DNA of 64,000 bases from an uncultured Bacilli bacterium (GTDB taxonomy: Bacteria; Bacillota_I; Bacilli_A; RF39; UBA660): contig CAKOPN010000004.1 of NCBI GenBank assembly GCA_934100165.1, forward strand, positions 1 through 64,000, read 5' to 3'. Shown here piece after piece: positions 7,400 to 16,193 of this stretch. How positions within the stretch are numbered: the first letter of the stretch is position 1; every line of letters starts with the position of its first letter. The position numbers were made by a program, and so were the translations under genes. Under the pieces are notes generated by a model. It had not been told where the DNA came from and did not search any database. It was given only the letters and a program-made list of their open reading frames with translations.

Positions 7400-9856
7400 G
7401 CTGAAATTACCTGTATAAGAATACAAAGTCAAAGTATATGCTACATAGGCGGTATTTGTATTTGTTTTACCACCACTTATATTACCTGCACCATCTTTAA
7501 CCGGATATATCCATAAGTAATAATAACCAGCTGTTCCAGTTACTGTAAAAGCAGTACCATTCGTGTAATTTTTCCAACTTCCACCAGTTTGAGTAGAACT
7601 GCTTGTTGATATGTAATATTGATATTTATTACTAGAATCTAATCCACTTCCACCATCATCTGTAATTGATATTGTTACATTTGCTGATGTTGCGCTTGTG
7701 TATGACGATGTTACCGCTATAACTGGTGGAGTTGTATCTGTAACTACTGTTTGTAGGGCACTTACTAATGAATTATTGTCATTTATTCCGTTATTTGCAT
7801 ATGTACCATTTATGACTTTAATTTTTAGATTGTATGTTCCTTGCCCAGAGAAAGTATATACACTACTTGTCTGTGCAGCTGTCCAAGTTGTTCCATTATC
7901 TTTACTAAATTGATATTGACTTATTCCTGATTCAGCATCAGTTCCACTTGCAGTTACTGTAACATTTGTGCCACTTACACTGTATGTAAATGTTGCTGCT
8001 GTTGGTGCTGTTGTATCTATACTTGACACAGTTTGGCTAGCTGATGAGACATAGTTTGTTCCATCTGTTACTCTTGCAATTATGTTTCCGTTTGATATAA
8101 AGGATACTGCTCCAATATAATCATTCCAAGATAGGCCGCCATCTGTACTATACTGTTTTGTATAACTTCCAGAAGGATATGTGATCGTTACACTCTTACT
8201 TTGACTCCATCCTGTTGGTGACACTTTCATAGTTGGAGCTATTATTGTTGTTGTTGCTACTTCAGTTGCTTCACTTTCAAGGGTATTTTTTTCATTTGCA
8301 CCATTATTAGCATACGTTCCATTTACTACTTTTACTCTTATTTTGTATGTTCCTGTTGTTAAATTTGTAAAGTCATATGTATTTGATTCTTGTAAAGGTG
8401 TCCAGTTTGCTCCATCGTCTTTGCTAAACTGATACATCGAAATTCCACTTTCAGGATCAACTCCTGTTGCTGTTACTTTAATATTATTACTTGATTTTGT
8501 ATATGATATTGTCACATTAGTTGGTTTCGTGTTATCTATTCCCGTAACCGTGTATGTTGATCCTGCCAAATAATCCTCGTTATCTCTTAATCTTCCAATT
8601 ATTGTGCCATTTTCTGTAAATTCTACTTCACCACTATATAAATTCCATGTTATACCACCATCGATACTATATTCGTTTGTATAACCAGAAGCATATGTTA
8701 TTTTTACTCTTTTTGACTGGCTCCAACCACTCGGTGATGATGTATATGTTGGTTTTGTCACTGGATTTGTTGATATACTTACAACATCACTATCTTTATA
8801 GTTATTATCTCCTTCACCACTTGTTTCATACGTTCCATTATAGCTTCTAACTTTTATTAAATATGCTCCTTCTGTTAGATTTTCAAATTTATATTCACTA
8901 CTTTTTGAAATATCTGACCATGTTGCGCCACCATCTTTACTATACTGGTATCCATATATTCCAGTTTCTGCATCCGTTGATGAGACCTTTATAGTTATTG
9001 AATCAATTGCTTTTTCATAAGTAAATATTGTACTTTCAGGAGGTGTTTTGTCTATTTTGTCTATTACAATTTCTTTTCCTTTGCTTATTCTTCCATTTTC
9101 ATTCTTTGCAAACACATAATATGTTCCTACATCTTTTAAATATTCATCACTTGCGCTCCAAGCAGCATTTTCATCTGGAGTTATATTTTCGTTTGTAATT
9201 ATATATTCATAATTTTCGTTTTCATTTAATTTTTCTATTTTAATTTTCTTATCTTTATTCGTCCATCTTGTTTCATAACTTACTTTAAATAAATTTAAGT
9301 TATCTATGTCAAGCAGAACCATTTTATAATTTGGATTATTTCTATCACTTACTTTATATTCTGCTTCTTCTGTTTCTATAGTATATTTTTTTGTTTTTAA
9401 CTGCTCCACATCATATATCTTATCTATTTTCTCTTTGTCCGTTATTATCTTATCATTATCTAATTCTTCAGCTTTCGTCATGTATAGCGCATGATTTTCA
9501 TCATCTTTCATTGTTACATAGTAAGTAAAAAAATCCTTGTTATTCAAAATCACTACATAGCTTTTTTCTAGATCAATTTCTCCATATGGGCTCTTATAGT
9601 CTTTATTATCTCCTAGTTCTATTATGGAAAATGGGATTAGAATACCTTCTCTATCTTTTGGATCTTGAGATAACTTGTCTTCTCCTTTTATGTTTCTAGC
9701 ACCATTTATATATGTTCTAGCTATATCTATAAAAGTACTTTGCCTTGATTCTTCAATATTTCTAGTTATTGCCCCTATTCCTATTAAACCAATTATGCCA
9801 ATTATTGTTATTACTGCTAGTATTTCTATTAGTGTAAAACCTTTACTTTTTTTCAT
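6758..9856 (-). CDS. Giant prepilin-like surface protein with Ig-like repeats and glycine-rich C-terminus
   Basis: 1032 residues. The N-terminus KGFTLIEILAVITIIG (from residue 5) is a type IV prepilin signal: cleavage would fall after Gly6, with Glu11 at the +5 position of the mature protein. Ordinary pilins have 100-200 residues. About residues 270-690 hold repeated Ig-like units with the recurring phrases GGxxW and DxESGIxxYQFSKD. Another Ig-like unit (about 695-805) has the YYLWIYPVKDGAGN phrase also found in the other surface proteins here. Residues 820-1032 are a glycine-rich module nearly identical to that of the gene at 31892. No type IV pilus machinery is in the window. No homopolymer switch is present at its start. 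Confidence 0.85.
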   Translation of the reverse strand: MKKSKGFTLIEILAVITIIGIIGLIGIGAITRNIEESRQSTFIDIARTYINGARNIKGEDKLSQDPKDREGILIPFSIIELGDNKDYKSPYGEIDLEKSYVVILNNKDFFTYYVTMKDDENHALYMTKAEELDNDKIITDKEKIDKIYDVEQLKTKKYTIETEEAEYKVSDRNNPNYKMVLLDIDNLNLFKVSYETRWTNKDKKIKIEKLNENENYEYIITNENITPDENAAWSASDEYLKDVGTYYVFAKNENGRISKGKEIVIDKIDKTPPESTIFTYEKAIDSITIKVSSTDAETGIYGYQYSKDGGATWSDISKSSEYKFENLTEGAYLIKVRSYNGTYETSGEGDNNYKDSDVVSISTNPVTKPTYTSSPSGWSQSKRVKITYASGYTNEYSIDGGITWNLYSGEVEFTENGTIIGRLRDNEDYLAGSTYTVTGIDNTKPTNVTISYTKSSNNIKVTATGVDPESGISMYQFSKDDGANWTPLQESNTYDFTNLTTGTYKIRVKVVNGTYANNGANEKNTLESEATEVATTTIIAPTMKVSPTGWSQSKSVTITYPSGSYTKQYSTDGGLSWNDYIGAVSFISNGNIIARVTDGTNYVSSASQTVSSIDTTAPTAATFTYSVSGTNVTVTASGTDAESGISQYQFSKDNGTTWTAAQTSSVYTFSGQGTYNLKIKVINGTYANNGINDNNSLVSALQTVVTDTTPPVIAVTSSYTSATSANVTISITDDGGSGLDSSNKYQYYISTSSSTQTGGSWKNYTNGTAFTVTGTAGYYYLWIYPVKDGAGNISGGKTNTNTAYVAYTLTLYSYTGNFSYTGTAQYFTAPVTGNYEITLYGAKGGAGGLGLCSGGSGGAGGNGGYVKATVKLTQGQKYTVWVGGKGTDSSYGDTQEGTGGLSDGVTGGTGVRVSGGGGGGGGSSYIALGSTVYLRANGGGGGGGGADGGWYRKSNGSTTCGGCKYRNMGAAGAKGGNGGGGTAGGNGAANSCQASGSAGSAGTYYANTAYSTVKESGSTGTGNGTATIKYVS

Positions 9857-9898
9857 ATCGACACCTACTTTATTTTACATTTTAATTATACATCAAAG

Positions 9899-9938
9899 AA
9901 TAAAAAGAAAACAAGAGCTACTTTCACCCTTGTTTACA
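9899..9938 (-). terminator. Terminator after tcdA
   Basis: AACAAG paired to CTTGTT with a 13-base loop, then TTCTTTTT on the minus strand, overlapping the tcdA stop. Confidence 0.6.
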
Positions 9939-10611
9939 TATCTATTATTTTTCTTATTATATAGCTTGTTATTAAGAGGCCTGCACTGTTTGGCACAAAA
10001 CTGTTTGATGCAACTACTCTTCCAGATTTTATAGGTAATTCTCTAGAAGATAGAACTGTTATTTTGTCAGTAATTTTATTATCTTTTACCCATTTTCTAA
10101 ATATTCTAGCAAGTGGATCGTTTACTGTTTTTCTAATATCTGTAATTTCTAATTTTGATGGGTCAAATTTGTTACCTGTTCCCATTGATGAGATAAGTTG
10201 GATTTTTCTTCTTAGGGCTTCTTTTATGATTTCTTTCTTTGTTTCTCGTGAATCACAGGCATCGACAATGTAATCTGGGCATTCTTTGTCAAGTATCTTT
10301 TTAATATTTGTATTATCGAGATAAACATCATATTTTTTAACTTTACATTTTGGATTTATTTCTTTGATTATTTTTTCCATTACTTCTGTTTTTTTCATTC
10401 CTACCGTTGAAACATAAGCGACCATTTGTCTATTTAAGTTTGTTACATCCACTCTGTCATAATCGATTAACACAATATTTTCTATGCCACTTCTCACAAG
10501 AGAAGTTACGCATGTTCCCCCAACTCCTCCGAGTCCTACTACTAAGACTTTTTGTTTATTTATTTTTTCTACATTTTCTTTTCCCACCAAAAGTTCTAAA
10601 CGCTCAAACAT
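9934..10611 (-). CDS. tcdA: tRNA threonylcarbamoyladenosine dehydratase (TcdA/CsdL, YrvM)
   Basis: The 225-residue E1-like enzyme uses ATP to cyclise t6A37 to ct6A in ANN-decoding tRNAs. The nucleotide loop VVGLGGVGG (about 25-33), the D-R-x-D-V-T-N-L-N-RQ block that contacts ATP, and the DACDSRETK segment are typical. The C-terminal SSRELP and SFVPNSAGL stretches match TcdA rather than ThiF or MoeB. It follows a 6S-like RNA, as in Bacillus subtilis, where 6S-1 lies in the aspS-yrvM interval. A GGAGG site precedes the ATG. Confidence 0.88.
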   Translation of the reverse strand: MFERLELLVGKENVEKINKQKVLVVGLGGVGGTCVTSLVRSGIENIVLIDYDRVDVTNLNRQMVAYVSTVGMKKTEVMEKIIKEINPKCKVKKYDVYLDNTNIKKILDKECPDYIVDACDSRETKKEIIKEALRRKIQLISSMGTGNKFDPSKLEITDIRKTVNDPLARIFRKWVKDNKITDKITVLSSRELPIKSGRVVASNSFVPNSAGLLITSYIIRKIIDM

Positions 10612-10626
10612 AAAAACCTCCTAAAT

Positions 10627-10656
10627 AAAAGAATAAAAATTTAATTTTATTCTTTT
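10627..10656 (-). terminator. Terminator between the 6S-like RNA and tcdA
   Basis: AAAAGAATAAAA and TTTTATTCTTTT form an AT-only hairpin ending in T-rich sequence, about 20 bases past the RNA's 3' closing stem. Confidence 0.55.
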
Positions 10657-10671
10657 ACTGCTTTTACTCAA

Positions 10672-10850
10672 TAAAAAATGTCCAAAAGGTAGGCGACGAT
10701 AAAACCCGCATTTCGCAGGTTGGTGTCCATACTCAACCATTAGGATTCCTACTTAATAAGCAGGCATTCAACACAAGTTGACTTGATCCGAACTCCCGTA
10801 TCGTAACTTAGTCGGTTTTACAAAAACGCTCTATTCTCTCAGACATCTTA
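10672..10850 (-). ncRNA. ssrS: 6S RNA (SsrS, 6S-1 type), candidate
   Basis: This roughly 175-base interval is relatively GC-rich and has no reading frame. On the minus strand ATGTCT near the 5' end pairs with GGACAT near the 3' end, giving a closing stem. The interior has the hairpins CCTGCTT/AAGTAGG and CCTGC/GCGGG, consistent with a long irregular rod around a bubble. The strongest evidence is context: it lies directly upstream of tcdA (yrvM), the place of 6S-1 RNA in Bacillus subtilis. 6S RNA binds sigma-70-type RNA polymerase as a promoter mimic. SRP, RNase P and tmRNA signatures were not found. Confidence 0.7.
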
Positions 10851-10921
10851 AGTATATCATACTATCTTATCTTTTAAAAGCATTTTAGCGATTTGATTTG
10901 TCAACTGTGTAAACGTGTAAA

Positions 10922-11269
10922 TTAGTTATTTTCTTTTTCGTGTATTTCTTCAATTAAATTTTCTATTTTATTACCATATTCAATTGATTTATCAAAAATA
11001 AATTTTAATTCTGGAGTATGTCTTATTTCTACCCTTTTACTAAGTTCTCCTCTTATAAAGCTTTTAGCATTATTTAGAGCTTCTAAAGTTGTATTTTTTT
11101 TACTATCGTCTAACACAGTTACATATACTTTCGCATAACTTAAGTCACTACTAATATCGCATCCTGTTACAGTTACAAACTTTATATCTTCGTCTTTCAC
11201 TTCATTTTGAAGTATATAACTAATCTCTTTAACAAATGTGCTGTTTAATCTTTCTATTTTTATGTTCAT
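10922..11269 (-). CDS. rbfA: Ribosome-binding factor A
   Basis: A 115-residue KH-like protein needed for 16S rRNA 5'-end maturation and cold growth. The family pattern is clear: ISYILQNEVKD near the N-terminus, VTVTGCDISSDLSYAKVYVTV in the middle, and a RHTPELKFIFDKSIEYG C-terminus. It follows the CYTH gene by two bases and is separated from infB by that gene and a terminator, unlike the direct infB-rbfA junction usual in Bacillus. Confidence 0.93.
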   Translation of the reverse strand: MNIKIERLNSTFVKEISYILQNEVKDEDIKFVTVTGCDISSDLSYAKVYVTVLDDSKKNTTLEALNNAKSFIRGELSKRVEIRHTPELKFIFDKSIEYGNKIENLIEEIHEKENN

Positions 11270-11271
11270 AT

Positions 11272-11787
11272 CTATTTACTTCCTTTCTTTCTTGTTAATT
11301 TTCTTGGCGATGCCATCAGAATACTAAGGTTTTCTGTTAAGGAAAGATTTCTGTTTTTATAATTTCTGTCTCTTGTTATTTCTTTTCCAAACCATACAGG
11401 CTTCTTAAATTCTTTACTTTCTTCTTCGCTTTGAAACTCAACTTCTACTGTTATGATTCCCCCTAGTTTGCCATGATATATATCAAGCCCTGCTGTTTTA
11501 TTATCTTCAAGAGGTATATTGAATCTTGTCTTTTCTACTAAATTTCCTTTAACACCAGAAAGCAATATTTCATATGTTAAGGCATCTATTTCAACTTCTT
11601 GTTCTTCCCTTTTTAAAGTTCCTTCACTTTTTTTAGTAATGAAATACTTATCGTCTTGTTTTCTTATTCTAATTTCTGGATGTAAACATATATATCCTTG
11701 AGTTATTTCGGAAAATGAGTGATTTCTATAAATTCCTTGAGGAACTTCATTTACTAAATATTTTCTTTCTATCTCCACTCTTCTCAC
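11272..11787 (-). CDS. CYTH-domain protein (triphosphate tunnel enzyme)
   Basis: A 171-residue protein whose N-terminus EIERKYLV carries the ExExK signature of CYTH enzymes. Basic residues on the later strands (RIRKQDD, KKSEG, KTRFNI) are those that line the tunnel for triphosphate substrates. Bacterial members hydrolyse inorganic triphosphate or thiamine triphosphate, and a few are class IV adenylate cyclases; the substrate here is undetermined. It is co-directional with rbfA (two-base gap) and follows the infB terminator. Confidence 0.82.
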   Translation of the reverse strand: MRRVEIERKYLVNEVPQGIYRNHSFSEITQGYICLHPEIRIRKQDDKYFITKKSEGTLKREEQEVEIDALTYEILLSGVKGNLVEKTRFNIPLEDNKTAGLDIYHGKLGGIITVEVEFQSEEESKEFKKPVWFGKEITRDRNYKNRNLSLTENLSILMASPRKLTRKKGSK

Positions 11788-11837
11788 CTCTTGAAGTTAT
11801 TTTATCACATATTTATAGGTTGTTAAAGTAATACATC

Positions 11838-11870
11838 AAAAAAAGCATACACATTTTGGTATATGCCTTT
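11838..11870 (-). terminator. Terminator after infB
   Basis: GGCATATACC and GTGTATGC form an imperfect stem followed by seven T on the minus strand, just beyond the infB stop. Confidence 0.7.
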
Positions 11871-11875
11871 CTTAT

Positions 11876-13996
11876 TTATCTTTTTATTTCTCTTAGTTCA
11901 TATATTTCTAAGTTATCATTTTCTCTTATATCTTGATAGTTTTCAAGAGTAATTCCACATTCCATACCTTTTGCAACTTCTTTTACTTGATCTTTTTCTC
12001 TTTGTAAAGATTTAATCTTAGTATTTGCAATTACTATTCCATCTCTTATAACTCTAACATTAGCACCATTTTTAACAGAGCCACTTTTTACATAACTTCC
12101 TGCAATTGTACCAATTTTAGAAAATTTAAATAATTGTCTTACTTCAACTTCTCCAGTTACAACTTCTTCATATACTGGGTCAAGTAAACCTTTCATTGCA
12201 TTTTCAATATCTTCAATCATCTTGTAGATAATATCATATAACTTGATTTCTACATTGTACTCTTTTGCGCTATCTACTACGGATGCTGATGGTCTTACAT
12301 TGAACCCAATTATAATAGCATTTGATGCATGGGCTAGAACGACATCACTTTCAGTAATAGTTCCAACTCCTCCTCTTATAACTGTTACCTTAGCACCATC
12401 AACATTTATTTTAGCTAAGCTTTGTTTGATAGCTTCTAGGCTTCCATTAACATCTGTTTTTAATACAACACTTATTTCTTTGACACCTTCTTGAATTGCT
12501 CCAAATAAGTCATCAAGTGTCATACCAGTTCTATTAGTATCTTTAGCTTTTGCTCTTAATTTTCTTCTTTCTGCAACACTTCTTGCTTGTTTTTCTGTTT
12601 CAAAAGCCATGAATCTGTCTCCAGCTTGTGGAACTTCACTGATACCAGTAATTTCTACTGGCATAGAAGGTTGTGCTTCTGTTAAGTCTCTTCCTTTATC
12701 ATCTTTAAGAGATCTTATCTTACCACATGCTGTTCCTACTACTACAGGATCTCCAAGTCTTAATGTTCCATTTTGAACAAGAAGGCTTGCTACTACTCCT
12801 GTCTTTTTATCAAGTTTAGATTCAATAACGGTTCCTATTGCATATCTTGAAGGATTTGCTTTAAGTTCTGCCATTTCACTTAAAAGGATTATGTTTTCAA
12901 GAAGTTTGTCGATTCCTTCACCAGTTTTACAAGAAATATTATTGAATATTGTATCTCCACCCCAAGCTTCTGGTGTTAGACCATATTCAGATAATTCTGT
13001 CATTACTCTTTCAACATTTGCTTCTTTTTTATCTATCTTGTTGATTGCTACAATGATAGGAACTTTAGCTGCTTTTGCATGGTCGATTGCTTCTTTAGTT
13101 TGTGGTTTTACACCATCATCTGCTGCTACTATGATAATAACTATGTCAGTGATACTTGCTCCACGTGCTCTCATTTCAGTAAAAGCTTCATGCCCTGGTG
13201 TATCGATAAATGTTATTTTTTTACCATTGCAAACAGTTTGATATGCTCCAATTGCTTGCGTAATTCCACCTGCTTCACCACTTACAACATCAGTTTGTCT
13301 TATTCTATCCAAAAGTGATGTTTTACCATGGTCAACATGTCCCATTACAGTTACTATTGGAGGTCTATCTTCAAGATCTTCTTTTTTATCATTTACTTCA
13401 TATTTTTCAAAGTTACTTATATCACTTGATTCTTCCTTTTTAACTTCTTTATCATAATCAAGTGCTACTATTTCTACTATTTCATAAGAAAGAGGATAAT
13501 TTATATTTGCCATTATGCCAAGGCGCATTAACTTTTTAATTATTTCTGTGCTAGTTACTTTTAAAGCTTCGGCTAATTGTGACACAGTCATATTCTCTTT
13601 GTAAAGTAAAACGTTTTCTTCTTCAGTTTTATCGTTTGTCTTTAACTTTTCTCTGTGTTTATATAACTCTTTTCTTTCTTTTTGAAACTTCATTTTGTTG
13701 TTTTCAACACGGTCTGACTTTGATTTTACTTTTTCTTTTCCTTTTGCAGAACCCATTTCTAGTTTTTCTACACCTAGCATTTGTTCTACTTTTTCATCTA
13801 GTGCTTCATCTTGTTCAATTTCACGTAAAGCCTCTTCATCAACACCATTTTCGATTTCTCCATCTAGCAAAATGATATCATCCTCAGTTAACATATCATT
13901 TTCACTATCGTGTTTAATATTAAGTCTTTCACACAAAGTCATTATGTATCCTACACTTTTTTTAACATCAGCAGCATATTCTAATATACTCATCAT
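11876..13996 (-). CDS. infB: Translation initiation factor IF-2
   Basis: About 706 residues. The GTPase brings fMet-tRNA to the small subunit. An IF2N domain (near MTVSQLAEALKVTSTEIIKKL) follows a short charged N-terminal region. The G domain has GHVDHGKTS (G1), DTPGH (G3) and NKIDK (G4), and the C-terminal domains II-IV complete it. The start is placed at the ATG at 13996, seven bases after AGAGGTG; an in-frame GTG nine bases upstream falls within that ribosome site. Last gene of the rimP-nusA-ylxR-deaminase-infB operon. Confidence 0.96.
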   Translation of the reverse strand: MMSILEYAADVKKSVGYIMTLCERLNIKHDSENDMLTEDDIILLDGEIENGVDEEALREIEQDEALDEKVEQMLGVEKLEMGSAKGKEKVKSKSDRVENNKMKFQKERKELYKHREKLKTNDKTEEENVLLYKENMTVSQLAEALKVTSTEIIKKLMRLGIMANINYPLSYEIVEIVALDYDKEVKKEESSDISNFEKYEVNDKKEDLEDRPPIVTVMGHVDHGKTSLLDRIRQTDVVSGEAGGITQAIGAYQTVCNGKKITFIDTPGHEAFTEMRARGASITDIVIIIVAADDGVKPQTKEAIDHAKAAKVPIIVAINKIDKKEANVERVMTELSEYGLTPEAWGGDTIFNNISCKTGEGIDKLLENIILLSEMAELKANPSRYAIGTVIESKLDKKTGVVASLLVQNGTLRLGDPVVVGTACGKIRSLKDDKGRDLTEAQPSMPVEITGISEVPQAGDRFMAFETEKQARSVAERRKLRAKAKDTNRTGMTLDDLFGAIQEGVKEISVVLKTDVNGSLEAIKQSLAKINVDGAKVTVIRGGVGTITESDVVLAHASNAIIIGFNVRPSASVVDSAKEYNVEIKLYDIIYKMIEDIENAMKGLLDPVYEEVVTGEVEVRQLFKFSKIGTIAGSYVKSGSVKNGANVRVIRDGIVIANTKIKSLQREKDQVKEVAKGMECGITLENYQDIRENDNLEIYELREIKR

Positions 13997-14020
13997 GCTA
14001 ATCACCTCTTTCTTTAATTT

Positions 14021-14485
14021 TTATTTTTCTTGGTATTTTACTACTTCTATACCACTTTCTTCTAGCATCTTTTTAGATAGTGGATCACTATAATCACTAT
14101 CATATACTATTCTTTTAATTTCAGCATTTATAAGCATTCTTGTACAAATTGAACATGGATATGTATTTACATAAACTGTTCCACCTTTAATACTTACACC
14201 TTTGATCGCTGCACTTATAATAGCATTTTGTTCTGCATGAACAGCACGGCAGACTTCTTGTCTTGTTCCAGATTCTATGTTGTTTAATTTTCTTAGGCAT
14301 CCACCCATGTCAACACAGTGTTTAAGTCCTTTAGGTGCTCCATTATAACCAGTTGTTACAACTTGATTATCTACAGTTATTACAGCTCCTACTTTTCTAC
14401 TTACACAGTTTGATCTTTTTGCTACTAGTTTTGACATTTCTATGAAATATTCATCCCATGTTGGTATTTTTTCTATTTTATTCAT
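14021..14485 (-). CDS. Deoxycytidylate deaminase (ComEB-like)
   Basis: A 154-residue zinc enzyme that converts dCMP to dUMP to feed thymidylate synthesis. Zinc ligands are in HAEQNAI (His and the catalytic Glu) and PCSICTRML (two Cys). The N-terminal CVSRKVGAVI and TGYNGAPKGLKHC blocks match dCMP rather than cytidine deaminases. It sits between ylxR and infB and overlaps the ylxR 3' end by eight bases. The position is normally held by the L7Ae-type gene ylxQ, which is absent. Confidence 0.92.
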   Translation of the reverse strand: MNKIEKIPTWDEYFIEMSKLVAKRSNCVSRKVGAVITVDNQVVTTGYNGAPKGLKHCVDMGGCLRKLNNIESGTRQEVCRAVHAEQNAIISAAIKGVSIKGGTVYVNTYPCSICTRMLINAEIKRIVYDSDYSDPLSKKMLEESGIEVVKYQEK

Positions 14486-14750
14486 TTTCTTTTCCCACCA
14501 TTTCTAACATTTCATCATATAATTCATCTTTTATACTAACTTCTAGATGTCTTTCTAAAGCTTTCGTTTTCTTGGCTTTTAGAATTACATCTTTGTCCTT
14601 TTTAATATATGCTCCATGACCATTTAACTTTCCTGTTAAGTCAATTTGCACATCACTAGAAGGAGTTCTAACTATTCTTAATAATTCCTTCTTGGGTAAT
14701 TTTTCTTTACTTATAACACAACTTCTAAGTGGTATTTTCTTTTGCTTCAT
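14478..14750 (-). CDS. rnpM: YlxR/RnpM (DUF448) RNA-binding protein
   Basis: A 90-residue protein of the YlxR family with PLRSCVISKEKLPKKELLRI at the N-terminus and the GHGAYI motif (usually GRGAY). B. subtilis YlxR (RnpM) binds the RNase P RNA and modulates the enzyme. It lies directly after nusA with a 13-base gap, the standard operon order. Confidence 0.9.
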   Translation of the reverse strand: MKQKKIPLRSCVISKEKLPKKELLRIVRTPSSDVQIDLTGKLNGHGAYIKKDKDVILKAKKTKALERHLEVSIKDELYDEMLEMVGKENE

Positions 14751-14763
14751 TATATATCACCCT

Positions 14764-15888
14764 TTAGTTTTTAAAATTTATTCCCATTTCTTTTGCTTGT
14801 TCAGTATTTTTAATATCTATTTTATAATGTGTTAATTTTGATGCTAAACGAGCATTTTGTCCTTTTTTACCAATAGCTAATGAGAAATCGTCATCTCCTG
14901 CTACTACTATTGATTCTTGTTTCTTAGGATCAGTTATTATTACATGTAAGTTTTTAGCTGGTGAAAGTGCATTTGCAATAAACACTGCAGGATCTTTGTC
15001 ATATTTAACTAGGTCAATTTTTTCACCATTTATTTCTTCAATTATTCTTGAAATTCTGCTACTTTTTTCTCCGATACATGCTCCAATTGGATCGATGTTA
15101 GGATTTTCTGAATATACTGCAACTTTGCTTCTTGAACCAGCATCACGTGCAACACTGTATATTAGAACGTTTCCATCGTTAATTTCAGGAATTTCAAGTT
15201 CAAATAATCTTTTTAAGAATCCATAATGGTTTCTAGATAAAAGTATAAATAAACCCTTTCCACTGTTATCAACTTTGCTTACATATACTTTAATTTGTTT
15301 TCCCATTTCTATTTTTTCACCTGGAATGCATTCTTTTTTAGGAAGTATTCCATTACTTCTTCCAAGGTTAATAAAATAGTTATCAGTATCTTCTAGTTCA
15401 ACTGTACCTACTAAAAGCTCATCTTGTTTATCACCATATTCTCCAAGAATTGATGCTCTTTCAGCTTCTCTTATTTTTTGAATTATTACTTGTTTTGCTG
15501 TTGATGCTGCTACACGTCCAAAATCTTTTGGTGTAACTTCTGTATCAATAGTATCTCCAATATTTAGAGCTTTATTTATCTTTCTTGCTTCTGTAAGTGT
15601 TATGTGATAATCAGGATCAAACTCTTCTTTTCCTTCTTCTGGATTTTCTTCTAATTCGTCTAGGTACTCTTCAGTATCCATTTCATCTGGTACTACTTTT
15701 TTATAAGAATATACTTTTATATCACCACTATTTCTATCTATTAAAATTTTTGAATTAGTTAGTGAATTGAAGTTTTTCTTATATGCTGTTGCAAGAGCTT
15801 GTTCCATTGCTTCAAAAACAACTTCTCTTTCGATTCCTTTTTCTTTAACAATGGCGTCAACAGCTTTAATAAATTCTTTTCCGTTCAT
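14764..15888 (-). CDS. nusA: Transcription termination/antitermination factor NusA
   Basis: About 374 residues with an N-terminal polymerase-binding domain, an S1 domain (around LVGTVELEDTDNYFINLGRSNG), and two KH domains (GACIGEKSSRIS and AIGKKGQNARLAS). It lacks the C-terminal acidic repeats of proteobacterial NusA, as is normal in Gram-positives. The start is taken at the ATG at 15888, nine bases after AGGAG; in-frame ATGs further upstream lie inside rimP. The codon is one base beyond the rimP stop, so the two are translationally coupled. Confidence 0.95.
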   Translation of the reverse strand: MNGKEFIKAVDAIVKEKGIEREVVFEAMEQALATAYKKNFNSLTNSKILIDRNSGDIKVYSYKKVVPDEMDTEEYLDELEENPEEGKEEFDPDYHITLTEARKINKALNIGDTIDTEVTPKDFGRVAASTAKQVIIQKIREAERASILGEYGDKQDELLVGTVELEDTDNYFINLGRSNGILPKKECIPGEKIEMGKQIKVYVSKVDNSGKGLFILLSRNHYGFLKRLFELEIPEINDGNVLIYSVARDAGSRSKVAVYSENPNIDPIGACIGEKSSRISRIIEEINGEKIDLVKYDKDPAVFIANALSPAKNLHVIITDPKKQESIVVAGDDDFSLAIGKKGQNARLASKLTHYKIDIKNTEQAKEMGINFKN

Positions 15889-15889
15889 C

Positions 15890-16138
15890 TTACTCATCTC
15901 CTTTTGATTTAGCATATACATCAAGAATATATTTGTCTTCAATTGGATTTGCTTTATCCAATATTGGGTTTATTATCTTACTTGCTTCTACAACTTTATT
16001 CATATCTATTATGTCATTACTGTCTAAAATAACTCTCAAATAGTTGAATCCGCCTTCTTTTTCATATACGACATCATATACGTATACGTTTAGCTTATCA
16101 AGACTATTTCCTATTATTTCTAAAATCTTCTCTTTCAC
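15890..16138 (-). CDS. rimP: RimP-like ribosome maturation factor, N-terminal domain only
   Basis: Only 82 residues, against about 150 in typical RimP. The visible part matches the N-terminal domain: YVYDVVYEKEGGFNYLRVILD, then the helix region and NPIEDKYILDV. The SH3-like C-terminal domain is missing. The reading frame ends at a clean TAA placed exactly at the nusA ribosome site, so it looks like a compact gene rather than an accident. RimP helps 30S assembly. Position directly ahead of nusA supports the call. Confidence 0.82.
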   Translation of the reverse strand: MKEKILEIIGNSLDKLNVYVYDVVYEKEGGFNYLRVILDSNDIIDMNKVVEASKIINPILDKANPIEDKYILDVYAKSKGDE

Positions 16139-16156
16139 AAAATCACCTCATCAATA

Positions 16157-16182
16157 TAAAAAGTGGAATGCTATTCCACTTG
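16157..16182 (-). terminator. Hairpin terminator/attenuator ahead of rimP-nusA
   Basis: AAGTGGAAT, loop AGC, ATTCCACTT followed by TTTATATTG on the minus strand. It follows the C39 peptidase gene but also lies between the rimP promoter and rimP, so it should fold in the rimP-nusA leader transcript. The U tract is short and interrupted, the type that depends on NusA. Confidence 0.75.
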
Positions 16183-16193
16183 TTGTTAAAGTT

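Noticed and set aside
10672..10850. SRP RNA, RNase P RNA or tmRNA
   Set aside because: No GGAAGCAGC SRP tetraloop context, no RNase P P4 consensus and no tRNA-like end of tmRNA. The tcdA context favours 6S.
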